A DNA stretch of 64,000 bases from Verrucomicrobiales bacterium (GCA_002698785.1 PAAG01000019.1:62001-126000), one strand, 5' to 3'; shown: positions 35,445 through 43,948, counted from the first letter of the stretch. Numbers and translations: made by a program. Notes: generated by a model not told the origin, from the sequence alone.

Positions 35445-35822
35445 ATGGAAATTATCTGGTCATTACACTCCATAGAAGCACTCAAAGAGATCCCGAAAAA
35501 GGAACGCTACATGGCCTGGCATTCCGCCATCTCCGAAGTAAAACGGAGGCATCCCTCCACACGGGCTATCGTCATCGCCCTCCTCTTTGTCGCAACCCTT
35601 CTGGTCACGATCCCCATGGCATTTCTCGCCACCTATATTGATAAAAACGTCTTACCTCTCTCCCCCGCGGTCAGTGGCGGACTCTGTGGAGGGTTGGGTA
35701 GTATCATTGGGCTTTCTCTCCCCCGTCTCATATCCACCAACATCTATATGCGTAAGCATGGACAACTAGTCGAAAATCTGGTCTCATCCCAAACGAACAA
35801 GAAACAAAACCTCGCATCATAA
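35445..35822 (+). CDS. small two-segment membrane protein
   Basis: 125 residues. The N-terminal 40 residues are amphipathic and charged (SLHSIEALKEIPKKERYMAW, SEVKRRHPSTRA), followed by hydrophobic segments near 42-62 (IVIALLFVATLLVTIPMAFL) and 72-92 (SGGLCGGLGSIIGLSLPRLI), and a polar C-terminal tail. The small-residue GG and GLG pattern in the second segment suggests helix packing. A short hairpin overlaps its stop. It is probably an inner-membrane protein; no family recognised. It might belong to a short operon with the gene at 35850, which starts 27 bases later. Confidence 0.6.
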   Translation: MEIIWSLHSIEALKEIPKKERYMAWHSAISEVKRRHPSTRAIVIALLFVATLLVTIPMAFLATYIDKNVLPLSPAVSGGLCGGLGSIIGLSLPRLISTNIYMRKHGQLVENLVSSQTNKKQNLAS

Positions 35823-35840
35823 AAAGGGGTTCCCCCTTTT
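35822..35840 (+). terminator. short A/T-G/C hairpin at gene end
   Basis: AAAAGGGG at 35822-35829 pairs with CCCCTTTT at 35833-35840 around the loop TTC. The four T are part of the stem and only CAAAT follows, so efficiency as a terminator is doubtful. It lies between the stop at 35820-35822 and the ATG of the next gene. Confidence 0.3.
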
Positions 35841-35849
35841 CAAATCACC

Positions 35850-36395
35850 ATGCCCCATCCAGTCGTTTTCCAGATACTCACGATAATCGCACTTGTCTTC
35901 GCATCGCCGGTAGCCCCCGCTCAGGAGTCAGACAAATACGAGCAGGCAATTCTCAAACTGCGAAAGGGCCACGACCGGGACGAAGCACTCCAGGCGCAGG
36001 AATTTCTACGATCCTCCGGAAAAGATGCCTTCCCTACCCTTCTCAAGTATCTATACAGCACCGAGCCAGCAGCAGGTTTCACGTACCCCCGAGCCGTAGA
36101 AACCAAAGAGGGGCAGCCATACCAGCCAACGCTCGGTGACGCAGTGTTCCTTCTCATGCAAGATGCGATAGAAGGAAACCGCCCAAGAGGATTTCGCCAA
36201 TTTTATGTCATCACATGGGAAAAAATCGAACAGTGGCTCTCCGAACACGCCGACCTCTCCTTGGAAGAAATGCAGATAGCCGCAGCGAGAGAATCCATGC
36301 AGCTCATCGAACAGAAAAAGCCTTTCGACCAAGAGTCGATGTATCAGATGGCATTAGACCACATCCAGCAGCGGATCGCCGAACTCAGCAAATGA
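35850..36395 (+). CDS. exported helical hypothetical protein
   Basis: 181 residues with a signal peptide (VFQILTIIALVFASPVAPAQ, cleavage near residue 25). The mature part is mostly helical with KYEQAILKLRKGHDRDEALQ, then SSGKDAFPTLLKYLYS, then KIEQWLSEHADLSLEEM and the final DHIQQRIAELSK. The alternating helices look HEAT- or TPR-like and may bind a partner. No enzyme motif. The stop overlaps the ATG of the interrupted gene at 36392 by ATGA, so the two were co-translated before that gene was broken. Confidence 0.65.
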   Translation: MPHPVVFQILTIIALVFASPVAPAQESDKYEQAILKLRKGHDRDEALQAQEFLRSSGKDAFPTLLKYLYSTEPAAGFTYPRAVETKEGQPYQPTLGDAVFLLMQDAIEGNRPRGFRQFYVITWEKIEQWLSEHADLSLEEMQIAAARESMQLIEQKKPFDQESMYQMALDHIQQRIAELSK

Positions 36396-36598
36396 AATCC
36401 CCCGCTCCACCCTACTGGTTTTCAATCTTTACCATAGGTATCGGAGCCTACGTTCTCCTCTAACTCTTCTACACAGCCGGTTCGTGGAAGATCTGGATAT
36501 TCCCCACGGGATTCGTCGCAATCATAATGATCCTCGCTGGAAGATGCTGGGCCTTCCAACGCGCCAGAGAGAAAAGAAAACAGAATCGTCAGAAGTAA
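36392..36598 (+). pseudogene. small membrane-protein gene interrupted by TAA at codon 24
   Basis: From the ATG (36392, overlapping the upstream stop by ATGA) the frame reads SPAPPYWFSIFTIGIGAYVL, meets TAA at 36461-36463 and then continues in the same frame as LFYTAGSWKIWIFPTGFVAI, IMILAGRCWAFQRAREKRK to TAA at 36596-36598. Across the stop the reading is one 68-codon protein with two hydrophobic segments and a basic end. A single base change (for example CAA or TCA to TAA) would explain it. Second broken small gene in 1.6 kb. Confidence 0.6.
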
Positions 36599-36604
36599 CT
36601 CCTC

Positions 36605-37003
36605 CTACCCCCATCCACCCGCAAAAACCGGATTAAATCCCGCTTCTTCCATTATCTCATAAATCTCATCCCCAAGATCCCCGCGAATCTCGATACGCCC
36701 GTCCTTCACCGTGCCGCCGACTCCGTAAGTCTTCTGGATCTTCTTCGCCAGTTCCTGCTTTTCCGGCAGGCCTATCCCTTTAAAACCAGCGACTACAGTC
36801 ACTACCTTACCTCCGCGGTGCGCCGTCTCACGGATGATGTCGACCCGCCCCCGATTCGTATTCTTCCGATTGCGACGCGACGTCGGTGCTGGCTCCTCAA
36901 CTTTCCCTTCCGGCAGCCCTTCCAGCCCCGACAGTTGATCAAATGGGCTTGGGGCCGGGGCTTCTTCTTCCTCTCCACGTCTACGTTTTTTCCTGCGACT
37001 CAT
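36605..37003 (-). CDS. translation initiation factor of the SUI1/eIF1 (YciH) family
   Basis: 132 residues. The N-terminal 45 residues are basic and then low-complexity (SRRKKRRRGEEEE), followed by the SUI1 fold: IRETAHRGGKVVTVVAGFKG, IGLPEKQELAKKIQKTYGVG and GTVKDGRIEIRGDLGDEIYE. The GGK[VT]VT and GxGGTVKDGxIEIQGD motifs are the family hallmark. In bacteria YciH influences start-codon and initiator-tRNA fidelity, a reported role from E. coli. It is divergent from the gene at 37421. Its stop is 7 bases from the end of the broken membrane-protein gene, with which it converges. Confidence 0.9.
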   Translation of the reverse strand: MSRRKKRRRGEEEEAPAPSPFDQLSGLEGLPEGKVEEPAPTSRRNRKNTNRGRVDIIRETAHRGGKVVTVVAGFKGIGLPEKQELAKKIQKTYGVGGTVKDGRIEIRGDLGDEIYEIMEEAGFNPVFAGGWG

Positions 37004-37420
37004 CGGGATAAACGAAACACAGATCCATCAAGATTGCATCCCACAATCGACACCCTCACCGAGCTTACTTCTCGACAGATCAATATGGTTTTGTTAGAAT
37101 GAAAAATACCATCTTACTCGAGAACTGAACCGTTCGTCCGTTCCGATTTCTCGACTCTCCATAGGCGAAACCAATCACATACCAGAAAACACGAAAATGA
37201 TAGGAAAAACCCCAAGATGACAGCCCGAAAAACATCGCATCTGATTGGAAATCAGGTCATTATCCGGAAAATGATTAAAAACGCGATTCCCTATCATTTC
37301 CCATCATTTGGAGGTCTGCCCTCTCTCGCCTTTCCTTGCTCCTAATACTCTCCATCTAATTTACCCAACGAACTACCAGCAGCACCCATCACCCGTTGCC
37401 CCCATCCTTCCGCGCCGGTC
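37004..37420. other. intergenic region with dispersed repeat copy 2
   Basis: 417 bases between divergent genes. It holds dispersed repeat copy 2 (37087-37309). The 110 bases after that repeat contain no other structure I could see. No coding frame. Confidence 0.55.
37087..37309 (+). repeat. dispersed intergenic repeat, copy 2 of 3
   Basis: Starts GGTTTTGTTAGAATGA and ends CCGGAAAATGATTAAAAACG with CTATCATTTCCCATCATTT after a short gap. Internal AAAATGATAGG near 37195-37205 is the reverse complement of the terminal CTATCATTT. It is the longest copy. The end lies 111 bases before the ATG of the gene at 37421. Confidence 0.75.
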
Positions 37421-38137
37421 ATGAAGCTCACACTTCATATTTTCCTATTCGCTTTCAGCCTTACCGCATCCCTCGCCTACAGCGAAGAAACGTCCCACTT
37501 TCCCATCGCCGAATTCCATCCCCATCCGAGATTGAAGACAACCTTCACTGCTGGAGCCGGAATGGCTCCCGACGGGGACAGCTATTTCGATAACCGACTC
37601 GGGCAGACCTTCACCACATCCAGGACAGGACGAGTCACCTCCATCGAAGCCATCGTGAGGCCCTACAGCAAAGAGAACTCCGCCCCCTTGAAAATCGCCA
37701 TCCATCGCGTCGAGCACGGCCTACCCGGCAAAGAAATCGCCTCCTCCGAAGTTCCCTTCGACCAGATTCTCGAAGAGAAGGTCGACGCCCGGTCCTTCTC
37801 CGCAAGAGCCGACTTCAAGAACGGCCCCATCCTCTGGGGAGGTCGCGAATATTGTATCGTCTTCTCCAGCGCGCACCCACCGGCAAACTACCACATCTCC
37901 GGCACCTACGAGTCGTGGGCCCTCTATCCCTACGGCCATTACATCAAAGGAAAACGCAAAGGCGGATTCGAAGTCAGAGATAACGGAGACATCTTTTTCC
38001 GAATCACCGCAGAGCCTGTAAACCTCCTCCAGACCGGCATCATCGCCGCAGTCGTAAGTTTGATAATAGGATTATTGTTAGGGAAAGCATCAGTGAACAG
38101 GAAAAAGAAACGTAAGAAAACTCTTCTCCCAAACTGA
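37421..38137 (+). CDS. exported protein with C-terminal membrane anchor
   Basis: 238 residues. Signal peptide (LTLHIFLFAFSLTASLAYSE). The central domain (about 40-195) is beta-rich with GDSYFDNRLGQTFTTSRTGR, VTSIEAIVRPYSKENSAPLK, EYCIVFSSAHPP and RDNGDIFFRITAE, a layout typical of carbohydrate- or anchor-type beta-sandwich domains. Residues 203-225 are a hydrophobic segment (LQTGIIAAVVSLIIGLLL) followed by a basic cluster (NRKKKRKK), which resembles a sorting or stop-transfer tail, though no PEP-CTERM motif is present. Preceded by dispersed repeat copy 2. Function unknown. Confidence 0.7.
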   Translation: MKLTLHIFLFAFSLTASLAYSEETSHFPIAEFHPHPRLKTTFTAGAGMAPDGDSYFDNRLGQTFTTSRTGRVTSIEAIVRPYSKENSAPLKIAIHRVEHGLPGKEIASSEVPFDQILEEKVDARSFSARADFKNGPILWGGREYCIVFSSAHPPANYHISGTYESWALYPYGHYIKGKRKGGFEVRDNGDIFFRITAEPVNLLQTGIIAAVVSLIIGLLLGKASVNRKKKRKKTLLPN

Positions 38138-38160
38138 CATCTCTGCGCCCCCAATCTCCC

Positions 38161-38589
38161 ATGTGGACTCCATTACCAGAAATATCAGAGACAGACCACG
38201 AACACATCTCCTCTCTCTGGAACGATCCCCACGCAAACAAGCTCTCCGAAACAGTCCACCTCGTCTCTCAGAGAAATTACGCACCTCAACTGGCTGTGGT
38301 CATCGCCCTTGACTATCTCAGTCTCACCACCGCCTTGGATTACGAAGATAGCCACCACGTCTGGCACCATCCCAGCATCTCGATTCGCCTTGCCGAAGGA
38401 GGTTCGATTTCTATCGTCTATAATCCGGGCGGAAAAGGAAACGTCGAAGCCACCACCCGAAAGATCGTGCCCTCCCCGACGGAAGCAGCCAGCATCATCG
38501 ACATCATAATGCTCCGCATGCCCCACGACACCACCGAAGTTGAGAGACAGATCGCTGCGTTCGAAAGCCGAAAGAAAAAGCAGAACTAA
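38161..38589 (+). CDS. hypothetical cytoplasmic protein
   Basis: 142 residues with no signal peptide or membrane segment. Mixed helix/strand pattern: ISSLWNDPHANKLSETVHLV, LAVVIALDYLSLTTALD, HVWHHPSISIRLAEGGSISI and a basic tail ESRKKKQN. Nothing catalytic was seen and I do not recognise the family. It starts 23 bases after the preceding exported protein and may be co-transcribed with it. The long opposite-strand reading over it (38185-38643) is a shadow. Confidence 0.55.
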   Translation: MWTPLPEISETDHEHISSLWNDPHANKLSETVHLVSQRNYAPQLAVVIALDYLSLTTALDYEDSHHVWHHPSISIRLAEGGSISIVYNPGGKGNVEATTRKIVPSPTEAASIIDIIMLRMPHDTTEVERQIAAFESRKKKQN

Positions 38590-38779
38590 TTCACCACTCC
38601 TGCATCGCAGCCACTTTCCAGACATTCGAAAAGAATGCTGCAAGATTGAAATTCACACGGCATTGCACTCTGCAAAACCAGGCAACAAGTCCTCCCAATA
38701 TACCCTCGCGATAAAAAATCTATAACACACTCGCAATCATATACTTACTACATCACACCTTTCCACAATTCGCCAAGGC

Positions 38780-40453
38780 ATGCTGTCTGCGATACAAAGA
38801 AGTATGAGTGCCACACTAGACCGCGTGACGACATACAAGGACATCGGCGTCCTCCTTATGAAGTATCTTCCGAAGATCTCGGACGCACGGAAAAACCTGA
38901 CAGCACACTTCGATCTCCCGGATGACATCGAACCGTCCGAAGACGCAGAAAAATTCACCGACGACCTGGAGGACCTCGGCCCGACATTCGTCAAAGTGGG
39001 CCAGCTACTATCTACCCGCGTCGACCTTCTCCCACCGACATGGACAGCAGCCCTGCAGCGGCTCCAAGACGACGTCGGGTCGATCGAGTTTGAGGCAGTC
39101 CGGGAACAAATTGAATCCAGCCTCGGGGCGAAGATCACAAACCTTTTCTCCGAGTTCGACGAAGAGCCCCTGGCCTCTGCTTCTATCGGTCAGGTGCACC
39201 GAGCCATCCTCCGGGACAAGCAGACCGAAGTCGTCGTAAAGGTTCAGCGCCCCGGCATTCGTGAAAAGATGGTCGAAGAACTCGACGCCATCCAGCGAGC
39301 TGCAGACTTCCTCCAAGACCACTCCGAGTTCGGCGAAAAATACGACATTCAACCCATGGTAGCCCAGTTTCGCAGGGCTATTATGGGCGAGCTTGACTAC
39401 CTAGCAGAAGGGCAGAACCTGCGCCGTCTCGCGACCAATCTCCGGGAATCGCCGAATCTCATCGTCCCACTCCCTCACGACAGTTTCACTTCCCGCGAGG
39501 TATTGACGATGGACTACATCCAGGGAGCGAAGGTCACGGATCTATCCGGAGTAGTCCTCACAGAAGTGAATGGCAAGGCGCTCGCCGAAGAACTCTTTCA
39601 GTCCTACCTCAAACAGATCATGATCGACGGCTTCTTCCATGCCGATCCGCATCCTGGAAATCTACTACTCACACCCGATCACCAACTCGCCCTGATTGAC
39701 TTGGGCATGGTTGGCACCGTTTCGGATGACCTGAAGGATGATATCATCCAGCTGTTAGGGGCCATTTCCGAAGGGAAGAGCGCCGAAGCAGCCCGCGTCG
39801 CCACCCGGATGGGACGCGAGAAAGATTACTTTGAAGCCGAAGAGTTCGCTTCCGACATCAAGCAACTAGTCGACAAGCACAACGGCTCCTCCGTCAAAGA
39901 AATGCAAGTGGGCAACCTTGTCATGCAGATCACCGAAACGTGCGGGAAACACGGCCTTCGCATTCCGGAGCCGGTTTTCATGATCGGTAAGATGCTCCTC
40001 AACCTCGACATGGTTGGTGCAGCTCTGGCTCCCGATTTTAATCCTGACGAGAGCATACGCCACCACATTGCCGATCTCGCCGAGCGAAGAATGCGCGACC
40101 ACCTGACGATAGGCAGCGTCGTCCACTACCTGACCGATATAAAAGAGCTCTTCGCCGAGACCCCCACTCGCTTGAACCAGGTGCTGGAAAACCTCGCTGA
40201 AAACAAAGTCTCAGTGGATGTAAATGCCTTTGATGAAACGAAGCTGCTGAAAGGTTTTCACCGCGTCGCGAACCGAATCACGGTCGGCCTTATCCTCGCC
40301 GCCCTCATCGTTGGTGCATCAATGTTGATGCAAGTGGAATCTAACTTCACCTTGTTCGGCTACCCCGGATTGGCGATGATCTTTTTTCTGATCGCTGCCG
40401 TCGGCGGTCTTTCCCTCGTAGGGAGCATTCTGTTCAGTAGCGAAAAAGACTGA
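38780..40453 (+). CDS. ABC1/UbiB-family atypical kinase
   Basis: 557 residues. Kinase-like motifs of the UbiB/ADCK family: the Ala-rich loop LASASIGQVHRA near residue 137, VVVKVQRPGIREKM (Lys), GELDYLAEGQNLRRLA (Glu), DGFFHADPHPGNLLL near 290 and ALIDLGMVGTVSDD. Two membrane segments close the protein (about 493-515 and 525-548). UbiB-type proteins support ubiquinone or isoprenoid lipid metabolism with ATPase activity. The frame starts at ATG 38780; an ATG at 38804 preceded by AAGAAG is an alternative. No ubi genes lie beside it here. It converges on the metallopeptidase gene at 40471. Confidence 0.9.
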   Translation: MLSAIQRSMSATLDRVTTYKDIGVLLMKYLPKISDARKNLTAHFDLPDDIEPSEDAEKFTDDLEDLGPTFVKVGQLLSTRVDLLPPTWTAALQRLQDDVGSIEFEAVREQIESSLGAKITNLFSEFDEEPLASASIGQVHRAILRDKQTEVVVKVQRPGIREKMVEELDAIQRAADFLQDHSEFGEKYDIQPMVAQFRRAIMGELDYLAEGQNLRRLATNLRESPNLIVPLPHDSFTSREVLTMDYIQGAKVTDLSGVVLTEVNGKALAEELFQSYLKQIMIDGFFHADPHPGNLLLTPDHQLALIDLGMVGTVSDDLKDDIIQLLGAISEGKSAEAARVATRMGREKDYFEAEEFASDIKQLVDKHNGSSVKEMQVGNLVMQITETCGKHGLRIPEPVFMIGKMLLNLDMVGAALAPDFNPDESIRHHIADLAERRMRDHLTIGSVVHYLTDIKELFAETPTRLNQVLENLAENKVSVDVNAFDETKLLKGFHRVANRITVGLILAALIVGASMLMQVESNFTLFGYPGLAMIFFLIAAVGGLSLVGSILFSSEKD

Positions 40454-40470
40454 ACCCGCATAGAGAAAAC

Positions 40471-41904
40471 CTACTCGACATTCTCTTCGAGACTCGCGCG
40501 CTTTGCCGCGATGGTTCGCTTCACATCCTCCGCAGCCCAGTCGATCGTCACATCTCCACGTTGGAACTGTCCCCTGTCCTGGAAATTGATTGTCAGCCCG
40601 AGCGGCTCCCACAACTCGATGAGTTTCCGCTCGATCTCTTCATAGGTTCGTCCTCTCATCAGGTGCACCTCACGCGCCTCAGGTTCGGGCATCCCGCTGA
40701 GGACACATTCCAGATAACGCCGAAAGTGCACACCATCCTGATGGTCACGGTGGATAAAGAAATCCATCAGGAGCAAAGACTCATCATACTGCAAACGGCC
40801 TGCCTCGTCTCCCCGTGCTGCCACCAAGTTCCATTCTTGGATATCGCGATTCATCAACTTCTCCAGGTGCACCAGATGCATCTTGCGATCCTTCACAATA
40901 CGATCTCCCAGCAGCCATTTGTTAATGTGATACTCCAGCGACACATGGGTATGGTTGAATTGATAGGCGGCTGGCGCGTATTGCGTAGCGGCCATATACT
41001 CCGCCAATCCTTCCGGAACCCACGCAGGCACATTCAGGAATATTAGCGCTGCTGTCGACTGGTGCGTCACTTCGTGAACGATCGTATCGTACTTCTGCAC
41101 CTTCTCCGGCTTATCGAACTCGAAAACAACCAACTGGCGATTGGGCTCCAAGAGCAGATCCGCATAAACATGAACGATTCCTGTTCCCGGATCCCAGTAT
41201 CCCGCCACCTTCGACATACCCGTCGATGGTGACTCATGCTCAATTTGGATTTTTCGCAGCTTATCCTCCGGCCTTCCCCAATTGACAGGCAGCGGCAAAG
41301 GCAACGCACTCAGAGCACCATCCACCGATTCACAGATCCTGACAATCGCACTCATTGCCTCCGGATTCAGCCCTGCTGTATTAGTGATTTCAAAATGCTC
41401 ACTCCTCCATCGATTCGACTCTCCAATCCGTTGAAGCGGCATCTTTTCCGCGCCGCGCCATCGATCTGGCCAGGAATGTGTTTTTAAACTCAGAGGAAAC
41501 CCAAGCACTCCCTTGTGCCCTTCCGACTGGACCATCGAATGAATCAACTCTCGATCCGACTCCGAAAACATCCGGATGGGAGCCTGGTAGACGCTCTGCA
41601 GTTTCACGATTCGCAGCTGCACATTTTCTGCATCCGCCGCCACCAACACAGCATCCACTTCTCTACCATCCGTCAGAGTCCACTTGCGAACTGCATCGGG
41701 CTTCAAAAGCTTTCCATTCCTCCCCATGCCAATACCGGGAGCACCATCGGAATCCTTCAAAAACGGAACCTTTTCCTTCAGGCTTTCCAGGTTCTCGAAT
41801 GATGCCAGAGATTTCTCAGCAAACGCAAAAACAGCTCTTCGACTTGTCGAAAAGCCGAAGGCAATTCCAAGAATCACAAGTAGGACGAGAAAAAGGCGCT
41901 TCAT
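40471..41904 (-). CDS. exported SHD1-domain zinc metallopeptidase-like protein
   Basis: 477 residues. N-terminal signal or anchor (LFLVLLVILGIAFGF). Residues about 70-125 are an SHD1-like domain (RKWTLTDGREVDAVLVAADA, then FSESDRELIHS), a module common in Planctomycetes and Verrucomicrobia secreted proteins. A gluzincin-type site follows: IVHEVTHQS with His277, Glu278 and His281, and the downstream PEGLAEYMAATQ with Glu302 as likely third zinc ligand. The arrangement resembles DUF1570-type peptidases. The C-terminal 100 residues are helical. It acts outside the cytoplasm if the signal is used. Substrate unknown. It has a promoter of near-consensus form at 41931-41960. Confidence 0.85.
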   Translation of the reverse strand: MKRLFLVLLVILGIAFGFSTSRRAVFAFAEKSLASFENLESLKEKVPFLKDSDGAPGIGMGRNGKLLKPDAVRKWTLTDGREVDAVLVAADAENVQLRIVKLQSVYQAPIRMFSESDRELIHSMVQSEGHKGVLGFPLSLKTHSWPDRWRGAEKMPLQRIGESNRWRSEHFEITNTAGLNPEAMSAIVRICESVDGALSALPLPLPVNWGRPEDKLRKIQIEHESPSTGMSKVAGYWDPGTGIVHVYADLLLEPNRQLVVFEFDKPEKVQKYDTIVHEVTHQSTAALIFLNVPAWVPEGLAEYMAATQYAPAAYQFNHTHVSLEYHINKWLLGDRIVKDRKMHLVHLEKLMNRDIQEWNLVAARGDEAGRLQYDESLLLMDFFIHRDHQDGVHFRRYLECVLSGMPEPEAREVHLMRGRTYEEIERKLIELWEPLGLTINFQDRGQFQRGDVTIDWAAEDVKRTIAAKRASLEENVE

Positions 41905-41930
41905 TAATTAATAATTACTATAACTTTCAT

Positions 41931-41960
41931 ATTATAGTAAGCAACGGGAGAACTACTCAA
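41931..41960 (-). promoter_or_regulatory. promoter of the SHD1 metallopeptidase gene
   Basis: On the minus strand TTGAGT (41955-41960) and TATAAT (41931-41936) are separated by 18 bases. The start codon at 41904 lies about 26 bases beyond the -10 box. The region between is A/T-rich with no ribosome-binding site. Confidence 0.5.
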
Positions 41961-42013
41961 AACGAAAATTCCACGCATAACTTCCCCACGTGATCCGTCT
42001 GCAATTCACCGCT

Positions 42014-42361
42014 ATGTCTAGACACACCCAGATACTCCCAAACTCACAGAGCCCCGAAGCGATGTCTCGTGCGAAAGCTGTCCTCGTAGAAAACGGCTTC
42101 GAATTTCAACAACAGGAAGGTCATTGGAAAAAAGGCATGGGCCTGCTTGTCGCACCTCAATTCGCCAAGCTCACCGTCACGCCACAAGGAGTAGAACTCC
42201 AAGCCTGGCTCCAGTTTGCTCTCCTTCCCGGAGTTTTTCTCGGTGAATTTGATCTCGAAGGCTCCTTCATGATCATTCCCAAGCGCCAGCTCCGCAAAGT
42301 TGTGCAGAAAGTCGAGAACGCCGTCTCGCCACCGACCATCCCACAGGTCTCTCCGGCCTGA
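42014..42361 (+). CDS. hypothetical protein
   Basis: 115 residues from ATG 42014 (MSRHTQILPNSQSPEAMSRA). An in-frame GTG at 41990 is less likely. The protein has AKAVLVENGFEFQQQEGHWK then GLLVAPQFAKLTVTPQGVEL and LQFALLPGVFLGEFDLEGSF, ending in a Lys-rich helix. Beta-rich with an amphipathic end; no signal peptide, although the segment LQFALLPGVFLGEF is mildly hydrophobic. It is divergent from the metallopeptidase gene, with its promoter region in the 85 bases between. No recognised family. Confidence 0.55.
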   Translation: MSRHTQILPNSQSPEAMSRAKAVLVENGFEFQQQEGHWKKGMGLLVAPQFAKLTVTPQGVELQAWLQFALLPGVFLGEFDLEGSFMIIPKRQLRKVVQKVENAVSPPTIPQVSPA

Positions 42362-42434
42362 ACCGGAAACGCACGTCACAGATTCGACACGTTAAATCCA
42401 CACCTGCCCCATCGCGATTGGGATACCTTCCGCG

Positions 42435-43307
42435 ATGGACTCGCCCGTCGAATCAAGGATCAAGGACATACGGGATTCCCTTTCTCACGAGGAAATCCAG
42501 TGCCTTGCCGCTCGCCTGCTCACCGAAACGGAAGAAGCAAAAGACGATACCTGTCCCGTATCCGTTGAAATCGAGGACAGTAAAGCAAAACCCGTCATCG
42601 AATTTTTCGTCGAGCATCAGCACCGCAGCCTCCTCGAACTCGCACCGCCCGCCCCTGCAGGGAAATTCTATCCCCAGTGGATGCGATCGATGGACAGCTA
42701 CTACCACAATGTCACCCAGTTTCAGGCTTACCCGCCCGACTTGAAGACCCGCCAAAATGCTACAATCAAGATGTGCCCCGGCATCAATGACTACCTACGC
42801 ACCGGCTACGTTATTCCCCTATGGTGCGACTTTGCCATCACCTTTCGAAAAGATGGCAGCTTTCAGTGGCAATCCCCAAACGACGAATTCCAGATCCAGA
42901 GCCACCCTCGCGAGCAGTATGATAAAATGCCCAACGCAGGATTCCCTACCGAATTAAAATTCGTCAGCCCGTGGTATTGTCGAACCTCCCCTGGCTATTC
43001 CATGAGGGCCCTGCCATGCTACTATCATTTTGACCACTTGTGGAGTGTTCTGCCAGGAGTCGTGCACTCCGACCAGAACCACACCACTCACATAAACACC
43101 CTTTTCGAAGTCGAAGAAGGGCAGATCATTCTCCCCCGAGGTACTCCCATGATGCACATCGTCCCCTTTCGGCGTGAAAAGTATGAACTCGACATCCACG
43201 TCGCCTCAAAGGAAGACGTCGACCTCATCGACCGCTACCGTGCCGAGGGTCTTCGCTTTATAAGTGGAAACGACGGATACAAAACCGTACCCGGCCATTT
43301 CTCCTGA
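42435..43307 (+). CDS. DUF6065-like protein
   Basis: 290 residues with no export signal. The middle and C-terminal parts have the pattern I associate with DUF6065: RQNATIKMCPGINDYLRTGY, VIPLWCDFAITFRKDGSFQW, then ELKFVSPWYCRTSPGYSMRA, the phrase PGVVHSDQNHTTHINTLFE and ILPRGTPMMHIVPFRREKYE. The fold looks like a beta barrel/cupin with many conserved aromatics. Such proteins are also found on viruses of marine bacteria, where the role is unknown. The name is moderately secure. It lies alone between small hypotheticals with no viral genes nearby. Confidence 0.7.
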   Translation: MDSPVESRIKDIRDSLSHEEIQCLAARLLTETEEAKDDTCPVSVEIEDSKAKPVIEFFVEHQHRSLLELAPPAPAGKFYPQWMRSMDSYYHNVTQFQAYPPDLKTRQNATIKMCPGINDYLRTGYVIPLWCDFAITFRKDGSFQWQSPNDEFQIQSHPREQYDKMPNAGFPTELKFVSPWYCRTSPGYSMRALPCYYHFDHLWSVLPGVVHSDQNHTTHINTLFEVEEGQIILPRGTPMMHIVPFRREKYELDIHVASKEDVDLIDRYRAEGLRFISGNDGYKTVPGHFS

Positions 43308-43366
43308 AATGTGCCTCTACCAAAAGACTTCCCTTCACGACACTAGTTCGGCATAGTAACGCCGAA

Positions 43367-43732
43367 GTGAGAAACCCATTCAAAAGAACCAGGCCCGAAA
43401 TTAGAGATGCCATTCACGAGTATCTGTCCACAGACTGGGCCAACCGCAGCCTTCCGCTGGATGATCGCATCGACGGCATCCAGTCGGTCCTTGAGGAAAA
43501 GGGAATAAAGGCCTCAAAGAAAGAGGTACAGACAGCAATCGAAAACCAACCACTTTCCCTGATTCTGCGAGCAGGCATTATCCTGATGGGACTCGTCTTT
43601 TTCTTCCGCATTACCGGAGTTCCTGAACAATACGCTAACGTGTTCCTTGGCATATATGGCCTCATGCTCATTCTTCTCCTGACCAGCTCCATAGGCGGAC
43701 ACTTCCAGAGATTTCGCTCACCGAAGAAATGA
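43367..43732 (+). CDS. small membrane protein, GTG start
   Basis: 121 residues starting at GTG (43367-43369). The first 65 residues are helical and charged (EIRDAIHEYLSTDWANRS, DGIQSVLEEKGIKASKKEVQ), followed by two hydrophobic segments (about 67-87, SLILRAGIILMGLVFFFRIT, and 92-112, NVFLGIYGLMLILLLTSSIG) and a basic end. The cytosolic N-terminal helices with a paired membrane hairpin resemble small regulatory or holin-like proteins only in general shape. Function unknown. It is upstream of the TonB receptor but 216 bases away, so probably separately transcribed. Confidence 0.55.
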   Translation: MRNPFKRTRPEIRDAIHEYLSTDWANRSLPLDDRIDGIQSVLEEKGIKASKKEVQTAIENQPLSLILRAGIILMGLVFFFRITGVPEQYANVFLGIYGLMLILLLTSSIGGHFQRFRSPKK

Positions 43733-43774
43733 GTTTCCTGAATTCGCTCCCGTAGGCGTTCTACTCTCTGCGGC

Positions 43775-43857
43775 ATGCCTCCTCGATAAGTCGAGTCGCG
43801 AGGCGATGAGGCATCCCTTTTCCAAATCCAGCCATCCTCATGGAGGGATTGGGAAAA
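43775..43857 (+). promoter_or_regulatory. structured leader of the TonB-dependent receptor gene
   Basis: Three nested or adjacent stems: outer ATGCCTC (43775-43781) with GAGGCAT (43808-43814); inner CTCGA (43782-43786) with TCGAG (43791-43795) around TAAG; then TTTTCC-A-AATCC (43818-43829) with GGATT-G-GGAAAA (43846-43857). It ends 91 bases before the receptor ATG. It does not match the conserved core of any riboswitch class I know, including cobalamin. Confidence 0.45.
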
Positions 43858-43948
43858 CGCCTCTAGCAAGCAAACGTCATTCGCAATAGGGCGCTAACCG
43901 TAATGTTTGACCTTATCCTTCCCCCGTTCTTAGATTCGCGACAATTCA

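Noticed and set aside
43733-43948. Cobalamin riboswitch before the TonB-dependent receptor
   Set aside because: None of the conserved core boxes are present; only generic stems.
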